From assembly GCA_022450045.1 (NCBI GenBank), contig JAKURD010000002.1, positions 248,001-312,000 of the forward strand: 64,000 bases of DNA, in the 5' to 3' direction. The position numbers were made by a program, and so were the translations under genes. Below the pieces are notes generated by a model. That model had not been told where the DNA came from and did no database searches. It worked only from the letters and a program-made list of their open reading frames with translations. The first letter of the stretch is position 1, and each line of letters begins with the position of its first letter. Below, piece by piece: positions 44,576 to 54,112 of the stretch. Source of the stretch: Gracilimonas sp. (GTDB taxonomy: Bacteria > Bacteroidota > Rhodothermia > Balneolales > Balneolaceae).

Positions 44576-44928
44576 ATTAGTCTAAAAAGCTATTTCCGCC
44601 GAGTTAAAAATGGTAAGAAGTATGCTTTTTTTCTACGCACCCCCCATGATACCCCCCATGATACCCCCCAAGTACCCCTCAAGTTACCCCCCAAGATAAA
44701 AAGCGTATTATTAGTACGTTATAGCGATCGTAGTTTCAAACGGTCACATATTTGAAAAAAGAAGTACGTCTATAAATTTCGATTTTAAGGCTCGATCTCA
44801 ATCTCACTTAATACTAGGACTTGCCTGTCAAATGTCTAATAACTTCACTTTCCGTGATTTTAGTGAATCCTAAGATTTATTGAAGTGGTATATTTAATCA
44901 GCAAATCCAATACACAAATAATAAATCT
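44576..44928. other. Gene-free stretch with a degenerate tandem repeat
   Basis: Contains five C-rich units at 44640-44698 (see repeat entry). In one frame the region reads VKNGKKYAFFLRTPHDTPHD and so on, similar in style to the TPQ/TPH linkers of some AlbA/RecG-like proteins, so it may be a coding relic. The rest (44699-44928) shows nothing recognisable. Confidence 0.35.
44640..44698 (+). repeat. Tandem 11-12 bp C-rich repeat, five units
   Basis: Units are CCCCCCATGATA twice, CCCCCCAAGTA, CCCCTCAAGTTA and CCCCCCAAGATA. The first two are identical and the others diverged, so the array is old or decaying. Confidence 0.8.
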
Positions 44929-45273
44929 ATGCATTTAATAAATCGAGCGGCTCTCATTATTCGACCTAAACAACCTTTCATTGATTGGGCATCCAACACA
45001 GATGAAGAAGCTGAAGTGTCAGCACAGTTTCTAAAAGATGAATTTCAGATCTATTTGGTGCCCGAAGATCCCAAGGGAGAGTCAGAAATCCCGCCACTGG
45101 ATGATGTATTCGAAGAAATTTTTATGGATCAGTTATTTGGTTGGAATACTGACGATTCAACCTGGCCCGAACCAATTACTTTGGAATTATTTAATGAATG
45201 GTTTGTTGTGCAGGGGAATTCAATGGTGATGGATCTGGGGAATACTTCTATTTATAGGGAGCGGCTGGATTAG
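44929..45273 (+). CDS. Conserved-looking hypothetical acidic protein
   Basis: 114 residues, acidic, no signal peptide or membrane segment. Begins INRAALIIRPKQPFIDWASN and contains IPPLDDVFEEIFMDQLFGW and WPEPITLELFNEWF. The opening looks like a compact alpha/beta domain, and similar short proteins occur in Bacteroidota, but I cannot name a family. Alone between the two HTH regulators in the island. ATG chosen at 44929; no strong ribosome-binding site is needed in this phylum. Confidence 0.6.
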   Translation: MHLINRAALIIRPKQPFIDWASNTDEEAEVSAQFLKDEFQIYLVPEDPKGESEIPPLDDVFEEIFMDQLFGWNTDDSTWPEPITLELFNEWFVVQGNSMVMDLGNTSIYRERLD

Positions 45274-45431
45274 GTAACAATAGATTGGAAATTATCCGAT
45301 TTCTGTGGAATTGATCAGAATTGCTTGGAATAAGTTGAGTTTTGTGGAATATCTCAGTTGTTATGTTTTATATCCCAATAATGAGCTCAGAACTCATAAA
45401 CCGGATATGAAACATAATTTTCCTAATGTAT

Positions 45432-45491
45432 TTATACCCGAATTGATATAAAATGCCCCAAAACCACTAAATTATACCCGAAAAGGTATAG
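45432..45491 (+). promoter_or_regulatory. Paired TTATACCCGAA operators before the second HTH gene
   Basis: TTATACCCGAATTGATATAA (45432-45451) and TTATACCCGAAAAGGTATAG (45472-45491) share ten leading bases (eleven counting the next A) and each is a dyad; in the second TATACC/GGTATA pairs perfectly and abuts the ATG by one base. Starts are 40 bp apart. Likely sites for the regulator encoded just downstream. Confidence 0.65.
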
Positions 45492-45492
45492 C

Positions 45493-45717
45493 ATGCATGC
45501 TACAAAAGAATTGATCGAATTTGTAAAGACTAGAAGAAAGCAACTGGGGCTGACTCAAAAAGATTTGGCTGAAAGAGACGGTGTTGGTTTGCGATTTGTG
45601 AGGGATTTGGAGCAGGGAAAAGAAAGCCTCCAGCTTGACAAAGTGAATCAGGTGTTAGTTCTGTTTGGTCATAAGATGGGTCCAATTGAGATACAAGATC
45701 GGAGTGAGTTAATGTAG
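45493..45717 (+). CDS. Small HTH regulator (HipB/y4mF-like)
   Basis: 74 residues. HTH: LIEFVKTRRKQLGLTQKDLA, ERDGVGLRFVRDLEQGKESL, then the helix LDKVNQVLVLFGHKMGPIEI, the compact layout of y4mF-type HipB proteins that normally bind a HipA kinase. No HipA is present downstream; the next gene is brxA. Preceded by two matching dyads. It could be an orphan antitoxin or a BREX regulator; its position 150 bp before the operon favours the second. Confidence 0.82.
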   Translation: MHATKELIEFVKTRRKQLGLTQKDLAERDGVGLRFVRDLEQGKESLQLDKVNQVLVLFGHKMGPIEIQDRSELM

Positions 45718-45780
45718 TACACAATTATATTATCCAAAATCCATGCAATTGTTTAGACTTAAAATTGGCTGTTGAATAGG

Positions 45781-45832
45781 ATTGTAAAAACGACAGATAT
45801 AAATTGTCGAATGGTTACAATTCTTATATTTT
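45781..45832 (+). promoter_or_regulatory. BREX operon promoter with nested dyad operator
   Basis: Promoter-like TTG (45804-45806), 18-nt spacer, TATATTTT (45825-45832), about 34 bp before the brxA ATG. It overlaps a nested dyad: ATTGTAA (45781) pairs with TTACAAT (45815-45821), and within it CGACA pairs with TGTCG around GATATAAAT. A protein bound there would block the -33 region. Confidence 0.55.
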
Positions 45833-45866
45833 CAGCAACTAAGTTTAAAGATTAATATGCTACTCA

Positions 45867-46475
45867 ATGCCAAGATACTCATCACGAGCCGGGTTTATAA
45901 GTTTGCAGGAGGAAGACATTCTTACTGCTATCGAAAATATTGAGGATAGAGGCGGTAAACTGGACTTTGATTATCAATTATTGCGGGGCGGTGCTGAGTC
46001 AACTAAAAAAAGAAATGCTTCAGAAGCACTAAAACGTCTTCGTAATTCACCTAGAAATATTTGGAGTGAAATAGGTAATCTGTCCCCAAAAGATCAAAAA
46101 ATTGCTCTCTATTACTTGGTCCTTAAATCTCACACTTTCTTTTTTGATTTCCATATGGAAGTAATTCTTCAAAAGTGGCAGGTTATGGATAAAGCTTTCA
46201 CTAAAGATGACGTATTAACATTTATAGAAAAGAAAGTAGATGAGCATCCTGAGCTGGAAAATTGGAGTGAAGAAAGTAAACGAAGATCATCACGAACGAT
46301 CAAACTGATGCTTGAACAGATTGATATGTTAGATGAGAATCAAAATTTAAGACCTGTTCACGGTTCGATTTCTCTTTGGGAATTGTTTATCAAAGAAGGT
46401 GAAACCTGGTTTCTGGAAGCAATGCTACTTAATAAGCAGGAAAGGGATCAATTGATAAACTCAGCTGCTGTATGA
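45867..46475 (+). CDS. brxA: BREX protein BrxA (DUF1819)
   Basis: 202 residues, the usual BrxA length. YSSRAGFISLQEEDILTAIE at the start and the RNASEALKRLRNSPRNIW block are typical of DUF1819. Known BrxA proteins are small, all-helical and DNA-binding, and are needed for type I BREX phage exclusion. First gene of the operon, overlapping brxB by 4 bp (ATGA). Confidence 0.93.
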   Translation: MPRYSSRAGFISLQEEDILTAIENIEDRGGKLDFDYQLLRGGAESTKKRNASEALKRLRNSPRNIWSEIGNLSPKDQKIALYYLVLKSHTFFFDFHMEVILQKWQVMDKAFTKDDVLTFIEKKVDEHPELENWSEESKRRSSRTIKLMLEQIDMLDENQNLRPVHGSISLWELFIKEGETWFLEAMLLNKQERDQLINSAAV

Positions 46476-47074
46476 TATTAGACAACTTAATTGAATTTTT
46501 AAAGAAAGACAGTTTTCAGGATACTGAAGCAGGACTACTTAGTTTTCCTGCTTATGCTTATACATACGACCCAGTAAAAGAATATGAAATGAGAAGTGAG
46601 CTTCCTTCTTTGAAAAGCCGATTAAACAGGCCGAATAGCTGGCAGGAATGTCTGATCTTAAATATTTACGATGAAATGATAGAACATCTTGAATCTCGTA
46701 AATTTGGCGATGAATCCATGTGGCAATTGCTTTTGGAAGCTGAAAAAGATAATCCTGAAAAGGTTAGAAGAGATATAATAAGACATCTGCACTCTGATGA
46801 ATTTATTGAACACATAAGCGCGAAAGTTGGAGATCATTTGGATTATGATTCTGAAAAAAAGAAGTCATATGTCTTTGTTCACGGCTGGGGCTCAATTTTT
46901 CCCTTCTTACGTGCACACACTTTTTTAAATAGAATGGAAGACAGAATAAAAGGCTATAAGATGATACTACTGTATCCTGGAAAATATGAAAACAGTTACT
47001 ACGTCATGTTCGGTGAACTCGAAAGTGATACGATATATAGAGCAAGTTGTTTGAATCAATTAATTGGGGACTAA
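46472..47074 (+). CDS. brxB: BREX protein BrxB (DUF1788)
   Basis: 200 residues matching DUF1788: ILDNLIEFLKKDSFQDTEAG near the start, RPNSWQECLILNIYDEMI in the middle and FVHGWGSIFPFLRAHTFLNR near the end. BrxB binds PglZ in characterised systems and is essential for BREX activity. Coupled to brxA by a 4-bp overlap and followed by brxC after 2 bp. Confidence 0.93.
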   Translation: MILDNLIEFLKKDSFQDTEAGLLSFPAYAYTYDPVKEYEMRSELPSLKSRLNRPNSWQECLILNIYDEMIEHLESRKFGDESMWQLLLEAEKDNPEKVRRDIIRHLHSDEFIEHISAKVGDHLDYDSEKKKSYVFVHGWGSIFPFLRAHTFLNRMEDRIKGYKMILLYPGKYENSYYVMFGELESDTIYRASCLNQLIGD

Positions 47075-47076
47075 AA

Positions 47077-50000
47077 ATGAAGATTAAAGACCTATTCGAG
47101 AGACCAATAGATAGGTATATAAATTCCACCGCAACGGTTGGGGATTTAAAGGAGAAGCATGTCAAAATAGAAATTGAAGAGTATGTCTACACCCAAAAAT
47201 TAATAGAACACCTCTATACTTTTCTAAATAATCTTTTTAATAAAACAGATGGTAAAACGGGTGTATGGATAAACGGGTATTACGGCTCAGGTAAATCACA
47301 CTTTCTGAAGTATATCTTCTATACATTACATCAAAAATATCAAGATAAGGCACTATCGAGGTTTGAGGAGAGCGTCCGAAATTTTGAAGATCCTCTGGAA
47401 TTACAAAATCTTGGAATAACTCCGGCAAGTCTTAAAAAGCTGTTTAAAACTATAAATCAGTTTGAAGTAAACACCATCATGTTCAACATTGATCATGTTT
47501 CAAAAGATGGTGACGATGGAGATAAAATTACTCGCCTTTTATATAATCAGTTTAACAGATTTCAAGGGTACAATGGGACCTCATTAAATATTGCAAACTT
47601 TGAACGGCAATTAGAGAAGTCCGGAAAGCTTGATGAGTTTAAAGAAGCAATTAACAAGAAATTATCTATCGACTGGAACATGGACCAGGATGCCGCTGAT
47701 GCAGTTGGTTACAAATTAGATCATGTAGTAAATGCTGCAGCGGAATTAGATTCTACTATCGATAAAGAAGCAACAAAAGCTTCTTTGATGCGAGATCCTG
47801 AAACCTCTGTAGAAGAGTTTGTAGCAGCATTAAATCGTTTTTTAGAAAATAAACCGGATGACTATCGCCTTGCATTTTTAGTGGATGAAGTTAGCCAGTA
47901 CATCGGAAGTGATGGTAACCTATTACTAAATTTGCAGTCTATTGTTGAAACCATATCTGAAAGTTGTGAGAATAAAGTGTGGTTAGTCTGCACGGCCCAG
48001 CAAGAGCTATCGCAACTAAAAGATTCCGCAGATCCGATTGATGATTTTGGTAAAATTATGGGGCGTTTTGAGACCCGTTTATCACTTGAAAGTCAAAGTG
48101 CCGATTACATTACGAAAAAAAGAGTACTTGATAAAAGTTCAAAGGGCGCTGATGTGTTGGAAAGCTTTTTCCATGACAATCGTACTGCCATTATCAATCA
48201 GTTTGAATCAGGTTCACAACTTTACAAGGGGTACTCTGATGCTGAAGAGTTTATACAGGTATATCCATTCGTGCCCTACCAGTTTAAATTGATATCTGAA
48301 GTCATCAGATCATTTAACAAACAGGAGTTGGTTCAAGAAGGATATAGAAATTCTGAAAGGGCTATTATTGGCATTATTCACTATACGGCTAAACAGCGTA
48401 AAGATGAGCAAGTTGGGTATTCAATTCCTTTTGATGCGTTTTATAACAATAGTTTTCAGGATATGTTAACGCATCAGGCAAGAGGTATCATCGAAAATGC
48501 TCTGTCTCTGGATGATATTAAAAAGAGTGATTTTGCCAAGCGTGTAACAAGGGCACTATTCCTAATTTCATATCTGTCTGAAGAGCAAAGTCTTCAGTTT
48601 AAGGCAAATAAAGAGAATTTAGCTTTGGTTATGATGGATGAAATCGACCAGCCAAAGCTTGAATTGCAGGCCAATATTGAAAAAGTACTTCAAACACTGG
48701 AAGAAAATAGTATTGTATCTGAAGACAGCGGTACGTATCGATTTTTAGGTGATGAGGAGATCATTGTTAAGAAGGCAATCCAACACACAACCATTTCCCA
48801 AAATGATAAACTCGAGTGGTTTGAAAGGGAAATCTTGATGAATACCATCAAAATAAAACGAAGTTTTGATTACTCCGGATCTAAAATCAATCTCTTTGCC
48901 AAACTTGAGGATCGACATATTTTTTCGTCAGGAGAAGTTGATGTAACCTTTCAAGTCTTTAAGAAAATTGAAAATCCAGATCAGTTTGCTCTGAATCAAT
49001 CTGCAAAAGATCTTTCATTTTATTTGTACGATGTCCTAAATGACAGAGATCGGAAAAATTTTGAGTTTTGCGTAAAAGTTAAGTCTTATATCAAACAGAA
49101 TTTTGATTCAGCCACTGGCAACAGAAGAGATGCAATGGAGACATTCAACAGCCAAGTGCAAAAGATTTTGGATGATCTTCGTTATCGTTTTCGGGAACGA
49201 TTTAAGGAAGGGTTGGCAGTTGTAGGCCAGAGAGTTGAACAATTAACGGATTTTGGAAGTAATCCAACTGACATATATAACAAGGTTCTAGAGAAACATG
49301 TAAAAAACGTATATAAGAAACGGGAGCTGGTTTCAAGTTATGCTTCAACAAATGATGAAGTAAAGAGAATTGCAAAAGACACTCAAACTACGACTGATGA
49401 ACCGTTATCTCCTGCGGAGAATGAAGTGTATAGTATGATTACGGATGGTATTTCAGTTGAAGACGTTTTTGAGGATTTTAAAGTAGCACCTTATGGATGG
49501 AGTGATACCGAAATAACGCATGTACTCCTGAAGTTGGATACTAAAAGCAAAGTTCGATTTAAAGATCATAACGAAGAAATTAACAGGGTTGGTTTTACTG
49601 AAAAAGCACTTCGCAGGCCAGACAGACCTGCTCTGACACTGCATAAAGCTGAAAGTTATGAACCAAGCTATCTCCAGAAAGTTGTAAAAGCTGTCAATTC
49701 AAAGATATTTAACAGTCAGCTTATAAAGAGCACCCAGGATCATCGAGTTCTCAAAAGAGATATCATTGACGAATTGGAGAAGAAAATTCAGTCAATTGAT
49801 GAATTGACTAATCAATGGGCCGGTTATCCTTTTCAAAAGCACCTGAAGGAGTTTGGAGATGTATTACGTTCTTTGAAAAATACACGAAGTGAAAAGGACT
49901 TCTTTGATAGCATTATTAAGAATGCTGACGAATGGAGCAGATTAAATGACACCTATGTTGAACTGGAAGATTTTTTGCAAACGAATGGAGAGCGTTACAA

Positions 50001-50532
50001 GAAAATCCATGAATTCGTAGAAGACAATAAATCAAACTTCAGTGAACTTGACCCTGCGGACCGCACGGATGCCGAAAAATTGGAGAATTTCCTGCAATCT
50101 GATACCCCACACAGAGAGTTTGTATCCGCAAGGAAAGCATATGAAAGTGTAGGAAAGTCTCTTGAAAATGAGCTTGAGAATAAAAGAAAAGAGGTTAAAG
50201 TACTCTATAAGCAGAAACTTGATTCTCTGGAAGCCAAAAAGGTAGAAGAAGAAGCAGTTGAATATGAAGTGCCGGATCTTGACCAAATTGAGAAAGGTAT
50301 AGAACGTATTCAGTCAATTTCACTACTTAAGAATAAGAAGTATGAGGCTGATGACTTCCTGAATAGAGAATTTGAAAAACTTTACAGATCCGTTGAGAAA
50401 AAGCCAGTGGAGGTTTCTGTCAAACGAGGGGTTACAATAAAAAATACAGATGAGTTGTCAAAGTATTTAGATGAAGTGAAGAGTGATATTGAAAAAGCTC
50501 TTACTAATGGCAGTACTGTGATTCTAAAATAA
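47077..50532 (+). CDS. brxC: BREX protein BrxC, large P-loop ATPase (DUF499-like)
   Basis: 1151 residues from the ATG at 47077, two bases after the brxB stop; the frame is open ten codons earlier but MKIKDLFERPIDRYINSTAT is the canonical BrxC start. Walker A GYYGSGKSH at about residues 67-75 and Walker B in LAFLVDEVSQYIG (about 270). The C-terminal third is a long helical, coiled-coil-rich region (about 850-1100). BrxC is the AAA+ scaffold of the BREX complex. Confidence 0.95.
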   Translation: MKIKDLFERPIDRYINSTATVGDLKEKHVKIEIEEYVYTQKLIEHLYTFLNNLFNKTDGKTGVWINGYYGSGKSHFLKYIFYTLHQKYQDKALSRFEESVRNFEDPLELQNLGITPASLKKLFKTINQFEVNTIMFNIDHVSKDGDDGDKITRLLYNQFNRFQGYNGTSLNIANFERQLEKSGKLDEFKEAINKKLSIDWNMDQDAADAVGYKLDHVVNAAAELDSTIDKEATKASLMRDPETSVEEFVAALNRFLENKPDDYRLAFLVDEVSQYIGSDGNLLLNLQSIVETISESCENKVWLVCTAQQELSQLKDSADPIDDFGKIMGRFETRLSLESQSADYITKKRVLDKSSKGADVLESFFHDNRTAIINQFESGSQLYKGYSDAEEFIQVYPFVPYQFKLISEVIRSFNKQELVQEGYRNSERAIIGIIHYTAKQRKDEQVGYSIPFDAFYNNSFQDMLTHQARGIIENALSLDDIKKSDFAKRVTRALFLISYLSEEQSLQFKANKENLALVMMDEIDQPKLELQANIEKVLQTLEENSIVSEDSGTYRFLGDEEIIVKKAIQHTTISQNDKLEWFEREILMNTIKIKRSFDYSGSKINLFAKLEDRHIFSSGEVDVTFQVFKKIENPDQFALNQSAKDLSFYLYDVLNDRDRKNFEFCVKVKSYIKQNFDSATGNRRDAMETFNSQVQKILDDLRYRFRERFKEGLAVVGQRVEQLTDFGSNPTDIYNKVLEKHVKNVYKKRELVSSYASTNDEVKRIAKDTQTTTDEPLSPAENEVYSMITDGISVEDVFEDFKVAPYGWSDTEITHVLLKLDTKSKVRFKDHNEEINRVGFTEKALRRPDRPALTLHKAESYEPSYLQKVVKAVNSKIFNSQLIKSTQDHRVLKRDIIDELEKKIQSIDELTNQWAGYPFQKHLKEFGDVLRSLKNTRSEKDFFDSIIKNADEWSRLNDTYVELEDFLQTNGERYKKIHEFVEDNKSNFSELDPADRTDAEKLENFLQSDTPHREFVSARKAYESVGKSLENELENKRKEVKVLYKQKLDSLEAKKVEEEAVEYEVPDLDQIEKGIERIQSISLLKNKKYEADDFLNREFEKLYRSVEKKPVEVSVKRGVTIKNTDELSKYLDEVKSDIEKALTNGSTVILK

Positions 50533-50579
50533 TTGTTGTTAATTCGTTGACGTATTTAAAATCAATTGAAATTTAAAGT

Positions 50580-53500
50580 ATGAATACCAGCCAAATAAAG
50601 ACATTTGCTCAGCAATTAAGAAACCAGTTGAGAGAGGGAGTAAAACAACGCTTATTGTATTGGGGCTTCAATGACCAGGGTGAGGTGGTAGAGCAACCGG
50701 AAACCGTTGAGGGTGGCTATATGTTTCGAGGTCAGGTATATAGTGATGAAACTGTTCCCAATCGCTGGAAACAGTTGAAGCGCACTATCGACCTCCATAA
50801 TGTTGATTATGTTGTGGAAGAGGGTGCGTATACGTGGTTCAATCGTCTGATGGCCATTCGTATTTTGGAAAAAAACGATTATATCCAACCACAATTAGAG
50901 TACGAAGAGGGTACTATCCTTCCCTATCTGCTCCAAAATGCTCGTCGTGGAATATTTCCTGAAATGCAAGATAGGGAACTGGATGAGCTTAAAAAGCAAC
51001 TAAGAGATAACAAGGATAATGAAGCTTTTGCCCGACTGTTAACGCATTATTGTGACACTCAGTCTTTGATAAGTAGTGTTTTTGGTAAGATCAGCTTTAG
51101 GGATGACTACACTGAGATGTTGCTTCCACAAAACTTACTGGATCAGGGTGGGATATTAGATTTTATTGTAAATACAGCTGCTATAACCGACGAAGATTAC
51201 CATCAAGTGGAACTAATTGGATGGCTGTATCAATACTATATCTCGGAAAAAAAAGACGAGGTTTTTAAAAGTTTTAAGAAGCGAAAGAAAGCCGGAGAAG
51301 AGGAGATCCCCGCTGCCACCCAAATATTTACTCCGGAATGGATTGTCAGATATATGGTGGAGAACACTGTCGGGAGATTGTGGTTCGATCTCCACCCAAA
51401 CAGTCCTTTAAAAAAGAAAATGGACTACTACGTTGAACCTGCAGATGCTAACCCAAAGACTGCTCCCATCATTGGTGATGTTACAGAACTAACACTTTTG
51501 GACCCTGCTTCAGGATCAGGACATATTTTAGTAGTGGGATTTGAGTACCTAATAGAGATGTATCGGGAGGAAGGGTATACAGCCAGACAGTCTGTTAACA
51601 ACATATTAAAAAACAATATCTATGGACTTGAAATAGATGAACGAGCGGCTCAGCTTGCACGGTTCGCTGTTTTATTAAAAGCAGCAAAGTATGATAAAAA
51701 CGTACTCGATGGAGAGGTAGAACCGCATATCTACTCATTTCCAGAAAAAGCATCTATTTCAACGGCTGAACTCAGAGAACTTTTAGGTAGTGAAGGTGAG
51801 CAGTTTGTTGACCAACTCAGAGATTCTATTGATTCATTACAAGAAGGCAAAAATTTTGGCTCTACAATACAACTTCAAATAAGTGAGGGGGCAGTTGAAT
51901 TTGCTAAAAAACGGATGCAAATTTTAAGGGCTGATGCAATAGAAAGTCTGACAGCAAAGGCTCTTATAAACAAAATTGCTCCTTATTTAAATATCATTGA
52001 ATTACTTGCTAAAAAATATAAAGCAATAGCTGCAAACCCACCTTACATGGGGAGCAGGAATATGAATAGTGAATTAAAAGCATTTCTTAAGAGTCACTAT
52101 CCAGATACTAAAAAAGATCTATTTGCTGTATTTCAAGAGGCTCTAATTTCACTTGGTGAAAAGGGATCAAAAAGAGGAATCATCAATCAATGGGCTTGGA
52201 TGTGTATTGACTCCTATAGAAAGTTTAGGACGTCTTTTTTGAAAAGCTGTAATGTTGATTCATTACTTCATTTGGGTATTGGTGTATTCACTGAGTTAAA
52301 TACTAAAAAAGTACAAAATGTAGCACTCGTTTTCGATGCATTAGAAGGAGATGATAAAATAACAACCTGTTTTAGGTTAGATCATACGTTTAAGCTAGAG
52401 GAGAAAAAGAAGCTTTTTCTATCAGGTGAATCAACTGAAGAAAACCTGAATGAGCTTTTAAAGATTCCGGGTAGCCCATTAGCATTTTGGCTTAGCCAAG
52501 AGTTAATTGATGAATATTCAAATGGAAAAGTCTTGGATCAATATGTAACTCCTAGACAAGGACTAGCTACAGGGAAAAACGAGCGATTTATTAGGTATTG
52601 GTATGAAGTAAATACAAGTGAAATTACTTATGGGGCCAAAAATAAAACTGAAGCAAAAAAAACTGGCAATAAATGGTTTCCATATAACAAAGGTGGAGGA
52701 TTTAAGCGCTGGTACGGAAATGAATACTATGTTGTTAATTGGGAAAATGATGGAGAAGAAATTAAAAATTTCACTAATGATGCTGGGAAATTAAGATCAC
52801 GACCTCAAAATCAACAGTATTATTTCAAAAAAGGAATTACGTGGAGTTTAATTTCTTTGGACTTTAGTGCAAGATATTCATCTGAAGGCCACATATTTGA
52901 TGTAGGAGGTTCATCAGGTTTTCCAAAGCAAGATTTACTTTATTATTCTCTTGCACTGTTGAATTCAAAGGTATCCTCATATCTGCTTGGCGCTCTGAAT
53001 TTCACTTTAAATGTCCAAGTGGGAGATATTAAGAGGATACTCTATATAGAACCAAATGATTTCAAAGAAAGCATAGATGAAAAAACAAAAGAATTAGTTG
53101 ACTTGTCCAAGGAAGAATTTAATTCTTATGAAACTTCAAAGGATTTTAATCAAAATCCGCTTCTCTCTTATCCCCATAATGAGTTAAATAAATTGGTAGA
53201 GAGTTATTCTTTAGATTTGATAGACAAGCTCAAAGATTATTTCAATTCTGAAAAAGAGATAAATGAAAAAATAATCAAAATATATGGCTTAGAAGATGAA
53301 TTAGACCCAATACCGCCCTATAAAAACTTGACCTTTCATCGTGATGTAATAAAAAAAATAAATCGAGCTATCGAAACTGATCTACAGGAGATCAAAATAA
53401 ATGAAGTCATAAATACCAACTTAATTATTAAAGATCTAATATCTTATATAGTCGGATGTATTTTTGGTCGTTATTGTGTTGGCTCTGAGGGTCTCTATAT

Positions 53501-54104
53501 TGCGAATTCAAATTCTGATAAACCTCTTCAATATGATATAAACGGAAGAAATTGGAAAATAGATGATGATGGTTTATTACCAATAATCGGTAAGAATAGT
53601 CCTTTTTCGGATGACATCACATACCGGATAGATGAGTTCTTAAGCAAAGTTTGGGGAGAGAATAATTTGACTTCAAATTTAAATTACATTCGCGACTGCT
53701 TAAGTACTGACCTAACCAAATTTATGAACAATGAGTTTTGGGAATATCATTTTAAAAAATATGATAAAAGTCCAATTTATTGGCTTTTTTCATCTAAAAA
53801 AGGGGCATTTAAAGTATTAGCATATATGCATCGAATGGACAAATATACTGTTCAAAAAGTCCGACAGAATTATCTGCACCCATATATTGATTACCTCAGG
53901 AATGAGATAAATACCTTAGAGGCAAAAGGATCATTACAAAGCGATGAATCAAAGCGATTGGATTTACTTAGATCTAAACTTTCTGAATGTTTAGAGTATG
54001 ATGAAGTAATTAAAAAAGTGGCTCATAAGCAGATTGAGATCGATTTGGATGATGGTGTTCAATACAATTATGAACTGTTTGATGACGCACTTGCAAAAAT
54101 TTAG
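50580..54104 (+). CDS. pglX: BREX adenine-specific DNA methyltransferase PglX
   Basis: 1174 residues, standard for type I PglX. SAM-binding motif LDPASGSGHILVVGFEYL (from about residue 307) and catalytic NPPY (about residues 486-489, AANPPYMGSRNM) place it in the gamma/IIG-like N6-adenine class. The large C-terminal half is the target-recognition region and is more AT-rich than the N-terminal part, as expected for a fast-evolving specificity domain. It methylates one strand of an asymmetric site to mark self DNA. 47-bp gap after brxC. Confidence 0.96.
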   Translation: MNTSQIKTFAQQLRNQLREGVKQRLLYWGFNDQGEVVEQPETVEGGYMFRGQVYSDETVPNRWKQLKRTIDLHNVDYVVEEGAYTWFNRLMAIRILEKNDYIQPQLEYEEGTILPYLLQNARRGIFPEMQDRELDELKKQLRDNKDNEAFARLLTHYCDTQSLISSVFGKISFRDDYTEMLLPQNLLDQGGILDFIVNTAAITDEDYHQVELIGWLYQYYISEKKDEVFKSFKKRKKAGEEEIPAATQIFTPEWIVRYMVENTVGRLWFDLHPNSPLKKKMDYYVEPADANPKTAPIIGDVTELTLLDPASGSGHILVVGFEYLIEMYREEGYTARQSVNNILKNNIYGLEIDERAAQLARFAVLLKAAKYDKNVLDGEVEPHIYSFPEKASISTAELRELLGSEGEQFVDQLRDSIDSLQEGKNFGSTIQLQISEGAVEFAKKRMQILRADAIESLTAKALINKIAPYLNIIELLAKKYKAIAANPPYMGSRNMNSELKAFLKSHYPDTKKDLFAVFQEALISLGEKGSKRGIINQWAWMCIDSYRKFRTSFLKSCNVDSLLHLGIGVFTELNTKKVQNVALVFDALEGDDKITTCFRLDHTFKLEEKKKLFLSGESTEENLNELLKIPGSPLAFWLSQELIDEYSNGKVLDQYVTPRQGLATGKNERFIRYWYEVNTSEITYGAKNKTEAKKTGNKWFPYNKGGGFKRWYGNEYYVVNWENDGEEIKNFTNDAGKLRSRPQNQQYYFKKGITWSLISLDFSARYSSEGHIFDVGGSSGFPKQDLLYYSLALLNSKVSSYLLGALNFTLNVQVGDIKRILYIEPNDFKESIDEKTKELVDLSKEEFNSYETSKDFNQNPLLSYPHNELNKLVESYSLDLIDKLKDYFNSEKEINEKIIKIYGLEDELDPIPPYKNLTFHRDVIKKINRAIETDLQEIKINEVINTNLIIKDLISYIVGCIFGRYCVGSEGLYIANSNSDKPLQYDINGRNWKIDDDGLLPIIGKNSPFSDDITYRIDEFLSKVWGENNLTSNLNYIRDCLSTDLTKFMNNEFWEYHFKKYDKSPIYWLFSSKKGAFKVLAYMHRMDKYTVQKVRQNYLHPYIDYLRNEINTLEAKGSLQSDESKRLDLLRSKLSECLEYDEVIKKVAHKQIEIDLDDGVQYNYELFDDALAKI

Positions 54105-54112
54105 ATAGAATT

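Noticed and set aside
44288..45717. Complete HipBA toxin-antitoxin modules
   Set aside because: Both HTH proteins look HipB-like but no HipA kinase is encoded beside either.
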